Below, one piece after another: positions 57,001-57,966 of a DNA stretch of 64,000 nt. The stretch is from assembly GCA_007922225.1 (NCBI GenBank), contig ML680005.1, positions 1,345,867 to 1,409,866 of the forward strand, written 5' to 3'. Numbering within the stretch: position 1 is the first letter of the stretch; each line of letters starts with the position of its first letter. The notes below the pieces were generated by a model that searched no databases, was not told the DNA's origin, and was given only the letters and a program-made list of their open reading frames with translations. The DNA comes from Emydura subglobosa. Its lineage: Eukaryota; Chordata; Testudines; Chelidae. The position numbers were made by a program, and so were the translations under genes.

Positions 57001-57966
57001 CGCAGGGCACCGCCTGCTCCCGCCGGGGGCTCAGCACCTCCTCCTCCAGCACCTGCACCGTCCGCTCGCACCAGCGCCTGCCACAGCACAGCCGCTGAGC
57101 CCCCCCTCGACAGAGCCCTGGACCCAGGCGTCTGCCCCCCCACCCGGAGTGTGAGCCCAGACCTCAGCCTGCCAGCCCGGAGCCAAACCCAGGGCACTTG
57201 GGGGAAGTTCTGACCCGATCCAGGCCCTGCGCTGAGCCTGGCTCCCCCACCCAGCAGTGCGGGGTTCGGGCCGCCCAGCCCAGCCCCCCTGGCCAGCGCT
57301 CTCATCGGACTCACGGGAGGGGGGGGCTGCTGTGGATTGTCCGGCCCCTGCCCAGCCCCTGCCAGAGCAGCGGTGGCTGCGGGGCCCGCGTGGAAGGGGT
57401 GGTGCAGGGCCGTGTTTCCCACCGGTGGGGGAGGACCCCCATAAAAAGCCCTCGGGGAGCCGTGAGGCATTGGGGCTGGCTGGAGTCGGGGGCTGGGGGG
57501 GAGCCCAGCTGAGGGGCGCTGGCTGGAGCGGCAGAGGAGGGGGGCCCCCCAACCTAACCCTCACCCTGCCCCTGGCACTGCCCCAGCCTCTATCCTGAGG
57601 GGTGTTAGCAGAAATCGGGCCCCCCCATCAATAGGGCTCTGCCCACGGTCCCTGGAGCAGGGCCGGCCTGGCTGGAGCAGCTCCCGGCTACCCCGCTGCA
57701 GCAGGACGGCCGGGCGGTGCCCGGGGGCGCGGCTGGAAATCACCACGGCACAGGCGCAGCCAGCGGCACAGGCACCATGAAGGGGGGCGCGAGAGCATCC
57801 GGCCGGGGGTAAAGGGTCGCCGCCCGGACAAGGCTGGGGCAGGACCAGCGGGGCGGGGGGACAGCTCGGGGGCTGGATGTTGGTGGAAGACCCCAGCGTG
57901 ACGGGAGGCAGGTCCTTACCCATCAGCCGGCGCCGCCTGCACCCAGAGCGAAAGCCAGACCAGCAT
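1..57966 (-). CDS. SSPO: SCO-spondin (SSPO), 79 coding exons, 3' end off window
   Basis: Large secreted multidomain glycoprotein. In the family it is made by the subcommissural organ and floor plate and assembles into Reissner's fibre in the cerebrospinal fluid, acting in axis straightening and neuronal adhesion. Seen here: signal peptide, EMI, three VWD-C8-TIL units, clustered LDLa repeats, TSP1 repeats with WxxW motifs, two F5-8C domains, a Pro/Thr-rich linker and interspersed TIL modules. This order is diagnostic of SCO-spondin. I assembled exons by hand; all introns are GT-AG and phases agree throughout except for one extra base in coding exon 11. About 4,048 codons are present; the family protein is about 5,000 residues, so roughly 1,000 C-terminal residues are missing on the left. 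The start ATG (57966-57964) opens a hydrophobic leader spliced in phase to EMI. Exon coordinates are in the entries below. Confidence 0.96.
293..386 (-). CDS. SSPO: SSPO coding exon 78: TIL module 10, second part
   Basis: Residues 4003-4034. Ends [12 protein letters not shown], the usual TIL closing with a split Trp/Cys codon. The first half ([10 protein letters not shown]) is atypical, so the acceptor is less sure than the donor; it does keep phase 1. Confidence 0.82.
619..816 (-). CDS. SSPO: SSPO coding exon 77: TIL module 10, first part
   Basis: Residues 3937-4003. [19 protein letters not shown]...[30 protein letters not shown] sequon at the end. Confidence 0.95.
1147..1561 (+). mobile_element. 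LTR-family copy, diverged
   Basis: TGTGACGAAGTGGAGG start with GCCTCAGTTCCCCC core; a CGCCGTGACC near 1552-1561 may be its 3' end. Intron between coding exons 77 and 76. Confidence 0.55.
1562..2809. other. Intron 76, remainder
   Basis: GC-rich, no Cys-patterned frame on the minus strand and no domain recognised on either strand. A symmetric phase 1-1 exon could be missed here, but I see none. Confidence 0.5.
2810..2980 (-). CDS. SSPO: SSPO coding exon 76: TSP1 repeat 14
   Basis: Residues 3880-3937. [25 protein letters not shown]...GGLPCPG...[10 protein letters not shown]. Confidence 0.95.
3264..3464 (-). CDS. SSPO: SSPO coding exon 75: TSP1 repeat 13
   Basis: Residues 3813-3880. [27 protein letters not shown]...GGANCTG...[10 protein letters not shown]. 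An extra Cys interrupts the first Trp motif (WCDW). NCT sequon. Confidence 0.94.
3793..3839 (-). CDS. SSPO: SSPO coding exon 74: 47-base mini-exon ending TIL module 9
   Basis: Residues 3797-3813. [17 protein letters not shown]; same size and phase as exon 64. Confidence 0.88.
4227..4396 (-). CDS. SSPO: SSPO coding exon 73: TIL module 9, second part
   Basis: Residues 3741-3797. [33 protein letters not shown]...GCNNW; NGS sequon. Confidence 0.94.
4691..4770 (-). CDS. SSPO: SSPO coding exon 72: TIL module 9, first part
   Basis: Residues 3714-3740. [27 protein letters not shown]. Confidence 0.92.
5035..5205 (-). CDS. SSPO: SSPO coding exon 71: TSP1 repeat 12
   Basis: Residues 3657-3714. [27 protein letters not shown]...GDYCEG...ACHAGPCPG. 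Confidence 0.95.
5580..5750 (-). CDS. SSPO: SSPO coding exon 70: TSP1 repeat 11
   Basis: Residues 3600-3657. [27 protein letters not shown]...GLPCLG...PCHSQPC. Confidence 0.95.
5751..6273. other. Intron between coding exons 70 and 69
   Basis: About 520 bases of GC-rich sequence; nothing recognised. Confidence 0.5.
6274..6326 (-). CDS. SSPO: SSPO coding exon 69: 53-base mini-exon, end of TIL module 8
   Basis: Residues 3582-3600. [17 protein letters not shown] with an NCS sequon; phase 2-to-1. Confidence 0.88.
6427..6521 (-). CDS. SSPO: SSPO coding exon 68: TIL module 8, second part
   Basis: Residues 3551-3582. [19 protein letters not shown]...GCENW. Confidence 0.92.
6655..6900 (+). mobile_element. 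CR1 reverse-transcriptase relic
   Basis: Degenerate sequence resembling the CR1 segment around ...CAGGGCTCAGCCCTGGGG...ATTTTCATTAATG. Lies in the intron between coding exons 68 and 67. Heavily diverged and interrupted by a G run at about 6799-6812. Confidence 0.5.
6989..7134 (-). CDS. SSPO: SSPO coding exon 67: TIL module 8, first part
   Basis: Residues 3502-3550. [18 protein letters not shown]...[14 protein letters not shown]. Confidence 0.93.
7394..7830 (+). mobile_element. LTR-family copy, diverged
   Basis: CCAAGTGGGGAAGC start and GCCTCAGTTTCCCCTGTGC core. 3' limit uncertain. Intron between coding exons 67 and 66. Confidence 0.55.
7831..8454. other. Intron between coding exons 67 and 66, right part
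   Basis: GC-rich with a less GC-rich patch near 7850-7890 (GATAAATCC, TTTTAAAAG). No gene recognised. Confidence 0.4.
8455..8538 (+). repeat. GACA/GACG short tandem repeat
   Basis: Imperfect tetranucleotide array (ACAGACAGACAG, ACGGACGGACAG) ending about 8 bases from the donor of coding exon 66. Confidence 0.85.
8547..8678 (-). CDS. SSPO: SSPO coding exon 66: TSP1 repeat 10
   Basis: Residues 3458-3502. [21 protein letters not shown]...[11 protein letters not shown]. Shorter than other repeats: the middle Cys-containing loop (GGxxC) is missing. CAGCAG acceptor. Confidence 0.93.
9030..9200 (-). CDS. SSPO: SSPO coding exon 65: TSP1 repeat 9
   Basis: Residues 3401-3458. [27 protein letters not shown]...GGRDCRG...FCSQQPCRG. 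Confidence 0.95.
9516..9562 (-). CDS. SSPO: SSPO coding exon 64: 47-base mini-exon ending TIL module 7
   Basis: Residues 3385-3401. [17 protein letters not shown]; the split Trp/Cys codon and phase 2-to-1 fit both neighbours. Exon 74 has the same length and role. Confidence 0.88.
9752..10004 (-). CDS. SSPO: SSPO coding exon 63: TIL module 7
   Basis: Residues 3301-3385. [25 protein letters not shown]...[26 protein letters not shown]...CNNW. Confidence 0.95.
10190..10370 (-). repeat. 35-38 bp tandem repeat carrying copies of the exon 62 splice donor
   Basis: The true donor (CTGCCGAG/GTACGGGG, 10369) is followed in the intron by CATTGCCGAG/GTATGG (donor 10331), CATTGCTGAG/GTACAG (10296) and CTGCCTAG/GTACGG (10198), plus one copy lacking GT near 10251. 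The unit includes the last bases of the exon. Confidence 0.8.
10370..10534 (-). CDS. SSPO: SSPO coding exon 62: TSP1 repeat 8
   Basis: Residues 3246-3301. [25 protein letters not shown]...[16 protein letters not shown]. Its donor region is duplicated in the following intron (see the tandem repeat there). Confidence 0.94.
10636..10905 (+). repeat. Degenerate tandem repeat
   Basis: Repeats built on CCTCAGGG(T/A)CTAGAACCCCACCCCATGGA(T/C)CC, irregular spacing of about 45-60 bases. Intron between coding exons 62 and 61. Confidence 0.6.
10990..11172 (-). CDS. SSPO: SSPO coding exon 61: TSP1 repeat 7
   Basis: Residues 3185-3246. [31 protein letters not shown]...GHCQG...LCDTPPCPG; carries a short insertion after the CSKTC motif. 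NGT sequon. Confidence 0.94.
11188..11226. repeat. C17-GGC-G19 homopolymer block
   Basis: Seventeen C (11188-11204), then GGC, then nineteen G (11208-11226). It starts 14 bases beyond the acceptor of coding exon 61 and can fold back on itself or form quadruplex structures. Confidence 0.9.
11469..11560 (-). CDS. SSPO: SSPO coding exon 60: TSP1 repeat 6, second half
   Basis: Residues 3154-3185. [19 protein letters not shown] completes the repeat. This is one of the few TSP1 repeats here split by an intron. Preceded by a C9 polypyrimidine tract. Confidence 0.9.
12087..12212 (-). CDS. SSPO: SSPO coding exon 59: VWC stub and TSP1 repeat 6, first half
   Basis: Residues 3112-3154. [14 protein letters not shown] then [24 protein letters not shown]. 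Confidence 0.93.
12789..12818 (+). repeat. GGGGCA hexamer repeat
   Basis: About five GGGGCA units, ending about 10 bases from the donor of coding exon 58 on the minus strand. Confidence 0.85.
12829..12958 (-). CDS. SSPO: SSPO coding exon 58: TIL module 6, second part
   Basis: Residues 3069-3112. [26 protein letters not shown]...NCSQ. Two sequons (NVS, NCS). Ends in phase 2. Confidence 0.93.
13335..13457 (-). CDS. SSPO: SSPO coding exon 57: TIL module 6, first part
   Basis: Residues 3028-3069. [26 protein letters not shown]...CHSHC. Confidence 0.92.
13665..13844 (-). CDS. SSPO: SSPO coding exon 56: TSP1 repeat 5
   Basis: Residues 2968-3028. [25 protein letters not shown]...GGQPCPG...PCNLQPC. 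Confidence 0.95.
14214..14378 (-). CDS. SSPO: SSPO coding exon 55: TSP1 repeat 4
   Basis: Residues 2913-2968. [25 protein letters not shown]...[11 protein letters not shown]...CPG. Symmetric phase 1-1 exon. Confidence 0.95.
14758..14928 (-). CDS. SSPO: SSPO coding exon 54: LDLa repeat 14
   Basis: Residues 2856-2913. Pro/Thr lead-in then [35 protein letters not shown]. Confidence 0.95.
15309..15970 (+). mobile_element. LTR-family copy, near full length (about 660 bp)
   Basis: Starts TGTGGCGGAGTGGGAA, has the CCTCAATTTCCCC core and ends GGGTCCGTGACA. TG...CA ends and multiple copies here suggest a solo LTR of an endogenous retroelement. Its last about 260 bases match 46525-46775 closely. Confidence 0.75.
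16132..16260 (-). CDS. SSPO: SSPO coding exon 53: LDLa repeat 13
   Basis: Residues 2813-2856. [41 protein letters not shown] acceptor gives an optional residue. Confidence 0.94.
16685..16969 (-). CDS. SSPO: SSPO coding exon 52: Pro/Thr-rich linker
   Basis: Residues 2718-2813. Continues the mucin-like stretch ([32 protein letters not shown]). No Cys. The acceptor at 16970-16971 is preferred over one six bases on because it preserves the linker frame. Likely heavily O-glycosylated. Confidence 0.8.
17181..17324 (-). CDS. SSPO: SSPO coding exon 51: Pro/Thr-rich linker
   Basis: Residues 2670-2718. Cys-free linker rich in Pro, Thr, Ala and Gly ([20 protein letters not shown]), mucin-like. In phase 1 on both sides. 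Confidence 0.8.
18196..18337 (-). CDS. SSPO: SSPO coding exon 50: F5-8C domain 2, end
   Basis: Residues 2623-2670. [15 protein letters not shown]...[23 protein letters not shown], the usual closing Cys. Confidence 0.94.
18730..18916 (-). CDS. SSPO: SSPO coding exon 49: F5-8C domain 2, middle
   Basis: Residues 2560-2622. GWSPVG...[19 protein letters not shown]...[24 protein letters not shown] sequon. Confidence 0.95.
19470..19935 (+). mobile_element. Two LTR-family 5' ends in tandem
   Basis: One 5' end at 19470 (TGTGAGACGTGGGGATTTTC) runs about 95 bases before a second begins at 19569 (TGCGACGAAGTGGGAATG); each has its own TTTCCCCC core. Fits one LTR inserted into another or a truncated tandem. 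3' limit approximate. Confidence 0.65.
20075..20195 (-). CDS. SSPO: SSPO coding exon 48: F5-8C domain 2, start
   Basis: Residues 2520-2560. [22 protein letters not shown]...AGRLHAA: classic first segment of a discoidin domain. Confidence 0.92.
20322..20379 (-). CDS. SSPO: SSPO coding exon 47: 58-base linker exon
   Basis: Residues 2501-2520. [19 protein letters not shown]. Phase 0 to 1 matches both neighbours; no domain. Confidence 0.7.
20551..20620 (-). CDS. SSPO: SSPO coding exon 46: Pro/Gly/Ser linker
   Basis: Residues 2477-2500. Cys-free linker ([17 protein letters not shown]). Included because it joins exons 45 and 47 in phase with consensus splice sites. The acceptor is a CAGCAG tandem, so one residue is optional. 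Confidence 0.7.
21206..21395 (-). CDS. SSPO: SSPO coding exon 45: LDLa repeat 12
   Basis: Residues 2414-2477. [36 protein letters not shown] then a short linker. Both an upstream and a downstream AG (6 bases apart) keep the frame at the acceptor; the donor (gtccag) is weaker than others. Confidence 0.87.
21396..22474. other. Intron between coding exons 45 and 44
   Basis: About 1.1 kb. GTCTACACTAGG near 21810 looks like an old repeat word; otherwise nothing recognised. Confidence 0.4.
22475..22639 (-). CDS. SSPO: SSPO coding exon 44: LDLa repeat 11
   Basis: Residues 2359-2414. [38 protein letters not shown]; a short Gly-Pro insertion lies before VCDG. Confidence 0.93.
22740..25505 (+). mobile_element. 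Nearly full-length CR1 LINE, inactivated
   Basis: AT-rich island in the intron between coding exons 44 and 43, sense on the plus strand (antisense to SSPO). Reverse-transcriptase fragments read [24 protein letters not shown] and [10 protein letters not shown] (the catalytic box region), with many stops and frameshifts. The 3' end carries the CR1 tail typical of turtles and crocodilians (CTGGCATGGGCCAC...GACAGGACACTGGGCTAG). The 5' boundary is approximate. Confidence 0.88.
25523..25655 (-). CDS. SSPO: SSPO coding exon 43: F5-8C domain 1, end
   Basis: Residues 2315-2359. [16 protein letters not shown]...[24 protein letters not shown], the canonical end (RI.P......LR.E.LGC). The donor gtgaga at 25522 is chosen because it alone keeps phase with exon 44. 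A CR1 LINE begins within about 17 bases of it. Confidence 0.93.
25690..25850 (+). repeat. CA-rich microsatellite
   Basis: Imperfect (CA)n with CACG and CATG interruptions between coding exon 43 and an LTR copy. Confidence 0.85.
25852..26427 (+). mobile_element. LTR-family copy
   Basis: TGTGACCAAGTGGGA start, GCCTCAGTTTCCCC core; 3' end placed near GGGACCGTTACGG and therefore approximate. Intron between coding exons 43 and 42. Confidence 0.7.
26521..26648 (-). CDS. SSPO: SSPO coding exon 42: F5-8C domain 1, middle
   Basis: Residues 2272-2314. [24 protein letters not shown].. followed by WNEYREV; matches the VTSF(K/L)L..S.DG..W..Y core. Confidence 0.94.
27186..27404 (-). CDS. SSPO: SSPO coding exon 41: F5-8C (discoidin) domain 1, first part
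   Basis: Residues 2199-2272. [20 protein letters not shown]...RAGRLNH...[14 protein letters not shown]: the first-Cys and LQVDL signatures of factor V/VIII C-type domains. NLT sequon. Confidence 0.94.
27510..28400 (+). mobile_element. AT-rich LTR-like element with polyadenylation signal
   Basis: Contrasts with the GC-rich gene. Contains TTTTTACAATAAACC (AATAAA signal) about two thirds along, then GGATTGGCTGACAGCGTGG. No coding capacity. Resembles a solo LTR of a sauropsid endogenous retroelement. Boundaries approximate; intron between coding exons 41 and 40. Confidence 0.6.
28597..28716 (-). CDS. SSPO: SSPO coding exon 40: low-complexity linker before F5-8C domain 1
   Basis: Residues 2159-2199. 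Cys-free Pro/Thr/Ala/Ser-rich linker beginning [10 protein letters not shown], likely O-glycosylated, with an NRT sequon. Supported by phase and good splice sites, not by a domain. Confidence 0.8.
29209..29263 (-). CDS. SSPO: SSPO coding exon 39: 55-base mini-exon, end of VWC-like segment
   Basis: Residues 2141-2159. [18 protein letters not shown]; the CCYC motif fits a VWC ending. Phase 0 to 1 matches both neighbours. Confidence 0.82.
29626..29785 (-). CDS. SSPO: SSPO coding exon 38: TSP1 end and VWC-like Cys-rich segment
   Basis: Residues 2087-2140. RCQTEPC completes TSP1; then [17 protein letters not shown]...[14 protein letters not shown], a von Willebrand C-like pattern. NLT sequon. Confidence 0.91.
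30145..30295 (-). CDS. SSPO: SSPO coding exon 37: TSP1 repeat 3
   Basis: Residues 2037-2087. [26 protein letters not shown]...GRQCRG; two WxxW motifs. Confidence 0.93.
30441..30623 (-). CDS. SSPO: SSPO coding exon 36: TIL module 5, second part, with VWC stub
   Basis: Residues 1976-2037. [24 protein letters not shown]...[13 protein letters not shown]. Confidence 0.93.
30963..31103 (-). CDS. SSPO: SSPO coding exon 35: TSP1 end and TIL module 5, first part
   Basis: Residues 1929-1976. ACQLEGC completes the preceding TSP1 Cys pattern, then [20 protein letters not shown] begins a TIL module. Confidence 0.9.
31518..31670 (-). CDS. SSPO: SSPO coding exon 34: TSP1 repeat 2
   Basis: Residues 1878-1929. 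[16 protein letters not shown]...[15 protein letters not shown]. Final Cys pair looks incomplete and the exon ends in LEI before a phase-1 donor. Confidence 0.88.
31735..31975 (+). repeat. Minisatellite, unit about 40 bp, about six copies
   Basis: Unit resembles CCTGGCCGTNNGGACACCCC then TCTGTCCGTCC. Intron between coding exons 34 and 33. Confidence 0.8.
31998..32256 (-). CDS. SSPO: SSPO coding exon 33: LDLa repeat 10, second half, and TSP1 repeat 1
   Basis: Residues 1792-1878. [25 protein letters not shown] is an expanded LDLa ending, followed by [18 protein letters not shown], a thrombospondin type 1 repeat with WxxW C-mannosylation motifs. Confidence 0.94.
32743..32834 (-). CDS. SSPO: SSPO coding exon 32: LDLa repeat 10, first half
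   Basis: Residues 1761-1791. [20 protein letters not shown], first two disulphide Cys pairs of an LDLa split by an intron, unlike the other repeats. Confidence 0.9.
32835..34223. other. Intron between coding exons 32 and 31 with an unassigned AT-richer island
   Basis: Base composition shifts to about even GC from about 32960 to 34000, with a short (CA)n at 33105-33123 and no coding frame. About 34035-34070 has a CR1-tail-like word (GGATCAGACCAACTGGCCCAT). Probably one or more old mobile elements; family not recognised. Confidence 0.4.
34224..34346 (-). CDS. SSPO: SSPO coding exon 31: LDLa repeat 9
   Basis: Residues 1720-1761. [19 protein letters not shown]...[11 protein letters not shown]; the acidic motif reads GEDE rather than GSDE. 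NVS sequon. Confidence 0.94.
34912..35148 (-). CDS. SSPO: SSPO coding exon 30: LDLa repeats 7-8
   Basis: Residues 1641-1720. Repeats end [11 protein letters not shown] and [16 protein letters not shown] sequon between them. Confidence 0.95.
35300..35645 (+). repeat. Minisatellite, unit about 55-60 bp, about six copies
   Basis: Units contain GGGGGCTCCCAGCAGGGGGTG and GCCCTGGCTGTGGGGCAGG blocks in varying order. Intron between coding exons 30 and 29. Confidence 0.8.
35724..35930 (-). CDS. SSPO: SSPO coding exon 29: LDLa repeat 6 and Pro/Thr linker
   Basis: Residues 1572-1641. [20 protein letters not shown]...[13 protein letters not shown] followed by a Pro/Thr/Ala-rich linker likely O-glycosylated. 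Confidence 0.93.
36198..36428 (-). CDS. SSPO: SSPO coding exon 28: LDLa repeats 4-5
   Basis: Residues 1495-1572. Two repeats ending [11 protein letters not shown] and [11 protein letters not shown]. Confidence 0.95.
36851..37251 (-). CDS. SSPO: SSPO coding exon 27: LDLa repeats 1-3
   Basis: Residues 1361-1495; the largest exon here. After a CEAGLWQC stub come three LDL-receptor class A repeats with acidic calcium motifs [21 protein letters not shown] and [10 protein letters not shown]. LDLa repeats bind calcium and ligands in lipoprotein receptors. Confidence 0.95.
37545..38117 (+). mobile_element. LTR-family copy
   Basis: GTGACCAAGTGGGAATTTTC start. The CCTCAGTTTCCCC core is deleted, but the following GGTGGTGGGATAAGG block is retained. 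Ends GAGTCCGTGATA. Intron between coding exons 27 and 26. Confidence 0.7.
38390..38483 (-). CDS. SSPO: SSPO coding exon 26: TIL module 4, second part
   Basis: Residues 1330-1361. [16 protein letters not shown]...VKQECKNW closes the module. Confidence 0.92.
38484..39710. other. Intron between coding exons 26 and 25
   Basis: About 1.2 kb, partly less GC-rich near 39250-39540, including GAGAATAAACCC (AATAAA). No gene or named repeat recognised. Confidence 0.4.
39711..39860 (-). CDS. SSPO: SSPO coding exon 25: TIL module 4, first part
   Basis: Residues 1280-1330. [20 protein letters not shown]...[14 protein letters not shown], a TIL module following VWD3-C8. Confidence 0.94.
40357..40466 (-). 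CDS. SSPO: SSPO coding exon 24: C8 domain 3, second half
   Basis: Residues 1243-1280. [21 protein letters not shown]...WRSQDLC completes C8-3. Confidence 0.94.
40945..42223 (+). mobile_element. LTR-family copy split by a CR1 insertion
   Basis: Left part 40945-41317 (GCCTCAGTTTCCCCTATGTG core) and right part about 41851-42223 (ends GTGGATTCACGACC). About 745 bases when the nested CR1 is removed, in line with other copies. Intron between coding exons 24 and 23. Confidence 0.72.
41318..41850 (-). mobile_element. 5'-truncated CR1 LINE nested in an LTR
   Basis: Begins with the CR1 3' terminus in antisense (ATCAGAACGGCC) and continues through blocks seen in sense in the larger CR1 of this window (CTGGCTAATAGCCATTGATGG; CAAGGAGTTCCACAGGTTG). 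It splits an LTR copy, so it inserted after the LTR. Confidence 0.85.
42281..42408 (-). CDS. SSPO: SSPO coding exon 23: C8 domain 3, first half
   Basis: Residues 1201-1243. [34 protein letters not shown], canonical C8. Start chosen at the AG just before 42408 because it keeps phase 0 from exon 22. Confidence 0.9.
42693..42895 (-). CDS. SSPO: SSPO coding exon 22: end of VWD3
   Basis: Residues 1133-1200. [31 protein letters not shown] then [15 protein letters not shown]: metal-binding region and FGNSW closure. The GLCG has a single Cys (AGLC). Confidence 0.95.
43396..43530 (-). CDS. SSPO: SSPO coding exon 21: VWD3, middle
   Basis: Residues 1088-1133. [18 protein letters not shown]...[18 protein letters not shown], typical VWD strand pair. 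Confidence 0.93.
43613..43885 (+). repeat. CACTG / ACAAC-rich degenerate satellite
   Basis: Pentamer-like mixture of CACTG, CAATG and ACAAC words over about 270 bases, imperfect and partly palindromic (CACTG/CAGTG). Intron between coding exons 21 and 20. Confidence 0.75.
44893..44938 (+). repeat. ACACA(A)C pentamer repeat
   Basis: CACAACACAACACAACACAA array, same word family as the satellite about 1 kb to the left and in the same intron. Confidence 0.85.
45137..45393 (-). CDS. SSPO: SSPO coding exon 20: VWC-like stub and start of VWD3
   Basis: Residues 1002-1088. [13 protein letters not shown], then [19 protein letters not shown] opens VWD3 with intact GDPHYVTFD; continues through GDCEYVLA and VTCTKSVVV. 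Confidence 0.95.
45609..45703 (-). CDS. SSPO: SSPO coding exon 19: TIL module 3, second part
   Basis: Residues 971-1002. [20 protein letters not shown]...CNTW, the usual TIL ending, split Trp/Cys codon at the donor. Confidence 0.92.
46006..46775 (+). mobile_element. LTR-family copy, near full length (about 770 bp)
   Basis: Begins near TCACAAAGTGGG, carries GCCTCAGTTTCCCC and ends GGGTCCGCGACA. The 3' third is highly similar to the copy at 15309-15970. Intron between coding exons 19 and 18. Confidence 0.75.
46913..47093 (-). CDS. SSPO: SSPO coding exon 18: VWC-like stub and TIL module 3, first part
   Basis: Residues 910-970. [14 protein letters not shown] then [16 protein letters not shown]...[15 protein letters not shown] module placed before VWD3 without its own VWD partner. 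Confidence 0.92.
47094..48149. other. Intron between coding exons 18 and 17, left part
   Basis: About 1 kb, GC-rich to moderate; nothing recognised apart from the CR1 relic at its right side. Confidence 0.4.
48150..48265 (-). mobile_element. Short CR1 relic
   Basis: Antisense CR1-like words (GGGGCAGTGAGTTCCGCAGG) in the intron between coding exons 18 and 17. Old and diverged. Confidence 0.45.
48716..48965 (-). CDS. SSPO: SSPO coding exon 17: TIL module 2
   Basis: Residues 827-910. [21 protein letters not shown]...[20 protein letters not shown]...CPCLHG: complete trypsin-inhibitor-like Cys-rich module. Confidence 0.95.
49170..49335 (-). CDS. SSPO: SSPO coding exon 16: C8 domain 2
   Basis: Residues 772-827. 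[20 protein letters not shown]...[15 protein letters not shown]...WRNQTFC: full C8 Cys pattern with an NQT sequon. Confidence 0.95.
49691..49912 (-). CDS. SSPO: SSPO coding exon 15: end of VWD2 and start of C8 domain 2
   Basis: Residues 698-771. Opens [16 protein letters not shown] (VWD metal-site segment) and ends in the first part of C8 ([16 protein letters not shown]). Confidence 0.94.
50135..50307 (-). CDS. SSPO: SSPO coding exon 14: VWD2, middle
   Basis: Residues 640-697. [14 protein letters not shown]...[14 protein letters not shown]...SFAGK, typical hydrophobic strands of VWD. Confidence 0.93.
50430..50555 (+). repeat. Two-copy direct repeat, about 75-80 bp apart
   Basis: AGCCAGCCAGTCCCCCGCCA and AGCCAGCCAGTCACCCGCCG each followed by TGGGGCCGGAGCAGAGCC. 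Intron between coding exons 14 and 13. Confidence 0.75.
50644..50770 (-). CDS. SSPO: SSPO coding exon 13: VWD2, middle
   Basis: Residues 598-640. [17 protein letters not shown]...VSCLRAITV, the second beta segment of the VWD fold. Confidence 0.92.
51136..51274 (-). CDS. SSPO: SSPO coding exon 12: VWC-like stub and start of VWD2
   Basis: Residues 551-597. [13 protein letters not shown] closes the preceding TIL region; then [17 protein letters not shown] opens VWD2 with an intact GDPHYVTFD motif. Confidence 0.94.
51971..52212 (-). CDS. SSPO: SSPO coding exon 11: TIL module 1, carries a +1 frameshift
   Basis: Residues about 471-551. First half reads [18 protein letters not shown]...[13 protein letters not shown]; second half reads [14 protein letters not shown]...RCNQW in a frame shifted by one base. 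The exon is 242 bases where 241 are needed to join exon 12 in phase 2. The surplus lies in the nine-C run at 52059-52067. Both halves are well conserved in type, so an assembly or sequencing error is more likely than a dead gene. Confidence 0.9.
52816..52963 (-). CDS. SSPO: SSPO coding exon 10: C8 domain 1, second half
   Basis: Residues 422-471. [15 protein letters not shown]...[14 protein letters not shown]...WRRPGFC, a canonical C8 ending. Confidence 0.93.
53055..53183 (-). CDS. SSPO: SSPO coding exon 9: C8 domain 1, first half
   Basis: Residues 379-421. Begins [13 protein letters not shown] and ends at FSRCHAQ, the start and CHxxV/P segment of a C8 domain. Confidence 0.9.
53522..53607 (-). 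CDS. SSPO: SSPO coding exon 8: end of VWD1
   Basis: Residues 350-378. DDFLRVGG...FGNSWRIPD, the characteristic FGNSW segment closing a VWD domain. Confidence 0.92.
54020..54178 (-). CDS. SSPO: SSPO coding exon 7: VWD1, calcium-site region
   Basis: Residues 297-350. Ends with [12 protein letters not shown], the VWD metal-binding and GLCG segment. Only one Cys is present where many VWD domains have CGLC. Confidence 0.91.
54772..54874 (-). CDS. SSPO: SSPO coding exon 6: VWD1, middle
   Basis: Residues 263-297. Strand segment [19 protein letters not shown] with an NVS sequon; typical beta-rich centre of a VWD domain. Confidence 0.9.
55219..55469 (-). CDS. SSPO: SSPO coding exon 5: VWD1, first half
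   Basis: Residues 179-262. Contains [23 protein letters not shown] VWD core followed by GDCTYSLA. The usual GDPHY motif is replaced by AGFHY. Ends in phase 0. Confidence 0.92.
55992..56183 (-). CDS. SSPO: SSPO coding exon 4: link between EMI and VWD1
   Basis: Residues 115-179. Cys-containing segment ([23 protein letters not shown]) between EMI and the first VWD. Donor chosen is gtgagc at 55991. An upstream GC-type donor (gcgagt) would also keep phase and drop seven residues, so the last 21 bases are less certain. Confidence 0.85.
56505..56587 (-). CDS. SSPO: SSPO coding exon 3: EMI domain, C-terminal end
   Basis: Residues 87-115. Contains [15 protein letters not shown], the typical CC-x-GW-x-G-x-xC ending of an EMI domain, and an N-glycosylation sequon (NRT). 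Confidence 0.93.
56610..56705 (+). repeat. Minisatellite, unit about 41 bp
   Basis: Two and a half copies built on GGGACGGGGGGCAGAGAGAC and GGGGGCACAGA. Intron between coding exons 3 and 2. Confidence 0.8.
56865..57077 (-). CDS. SSPO: SSPO coding exon 2: EMI domain, main part
   Basis: Residues 16-87. Begins [17 protein letters not shown] and carries the Cys-rich EMI fold ([26 protein letters not shown]). EMI domains serve protein-protein assembly in secreted matrix proteins. It is the expected N-terminal domain of SCO-spondin. Confidence 0.93.
57078..57919. other. First coding intron
   Basis: About 840 bases between signal-peptide and EMI exons. G-rich; nothing recognised. Confidence 0.5.
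57920..57966 (-). CDS. SSPO: SSPO coding exon 1: start codon and signal peptide
   Basis: Residues 1-16. ATG at 57966-57964 opens the leader [16 protein letters not shown], a short hydrophobic secretion signal. The exon ends in phase 2 at a strong donor (gtaagg). The split Gly codon joins exactly to the EMI exon, giving ...ADG-RWCERT, which supports this start over other ATGs nearby. Signal cleavage after Ala-Pro-Ala is an inference. Confidence 0.85.
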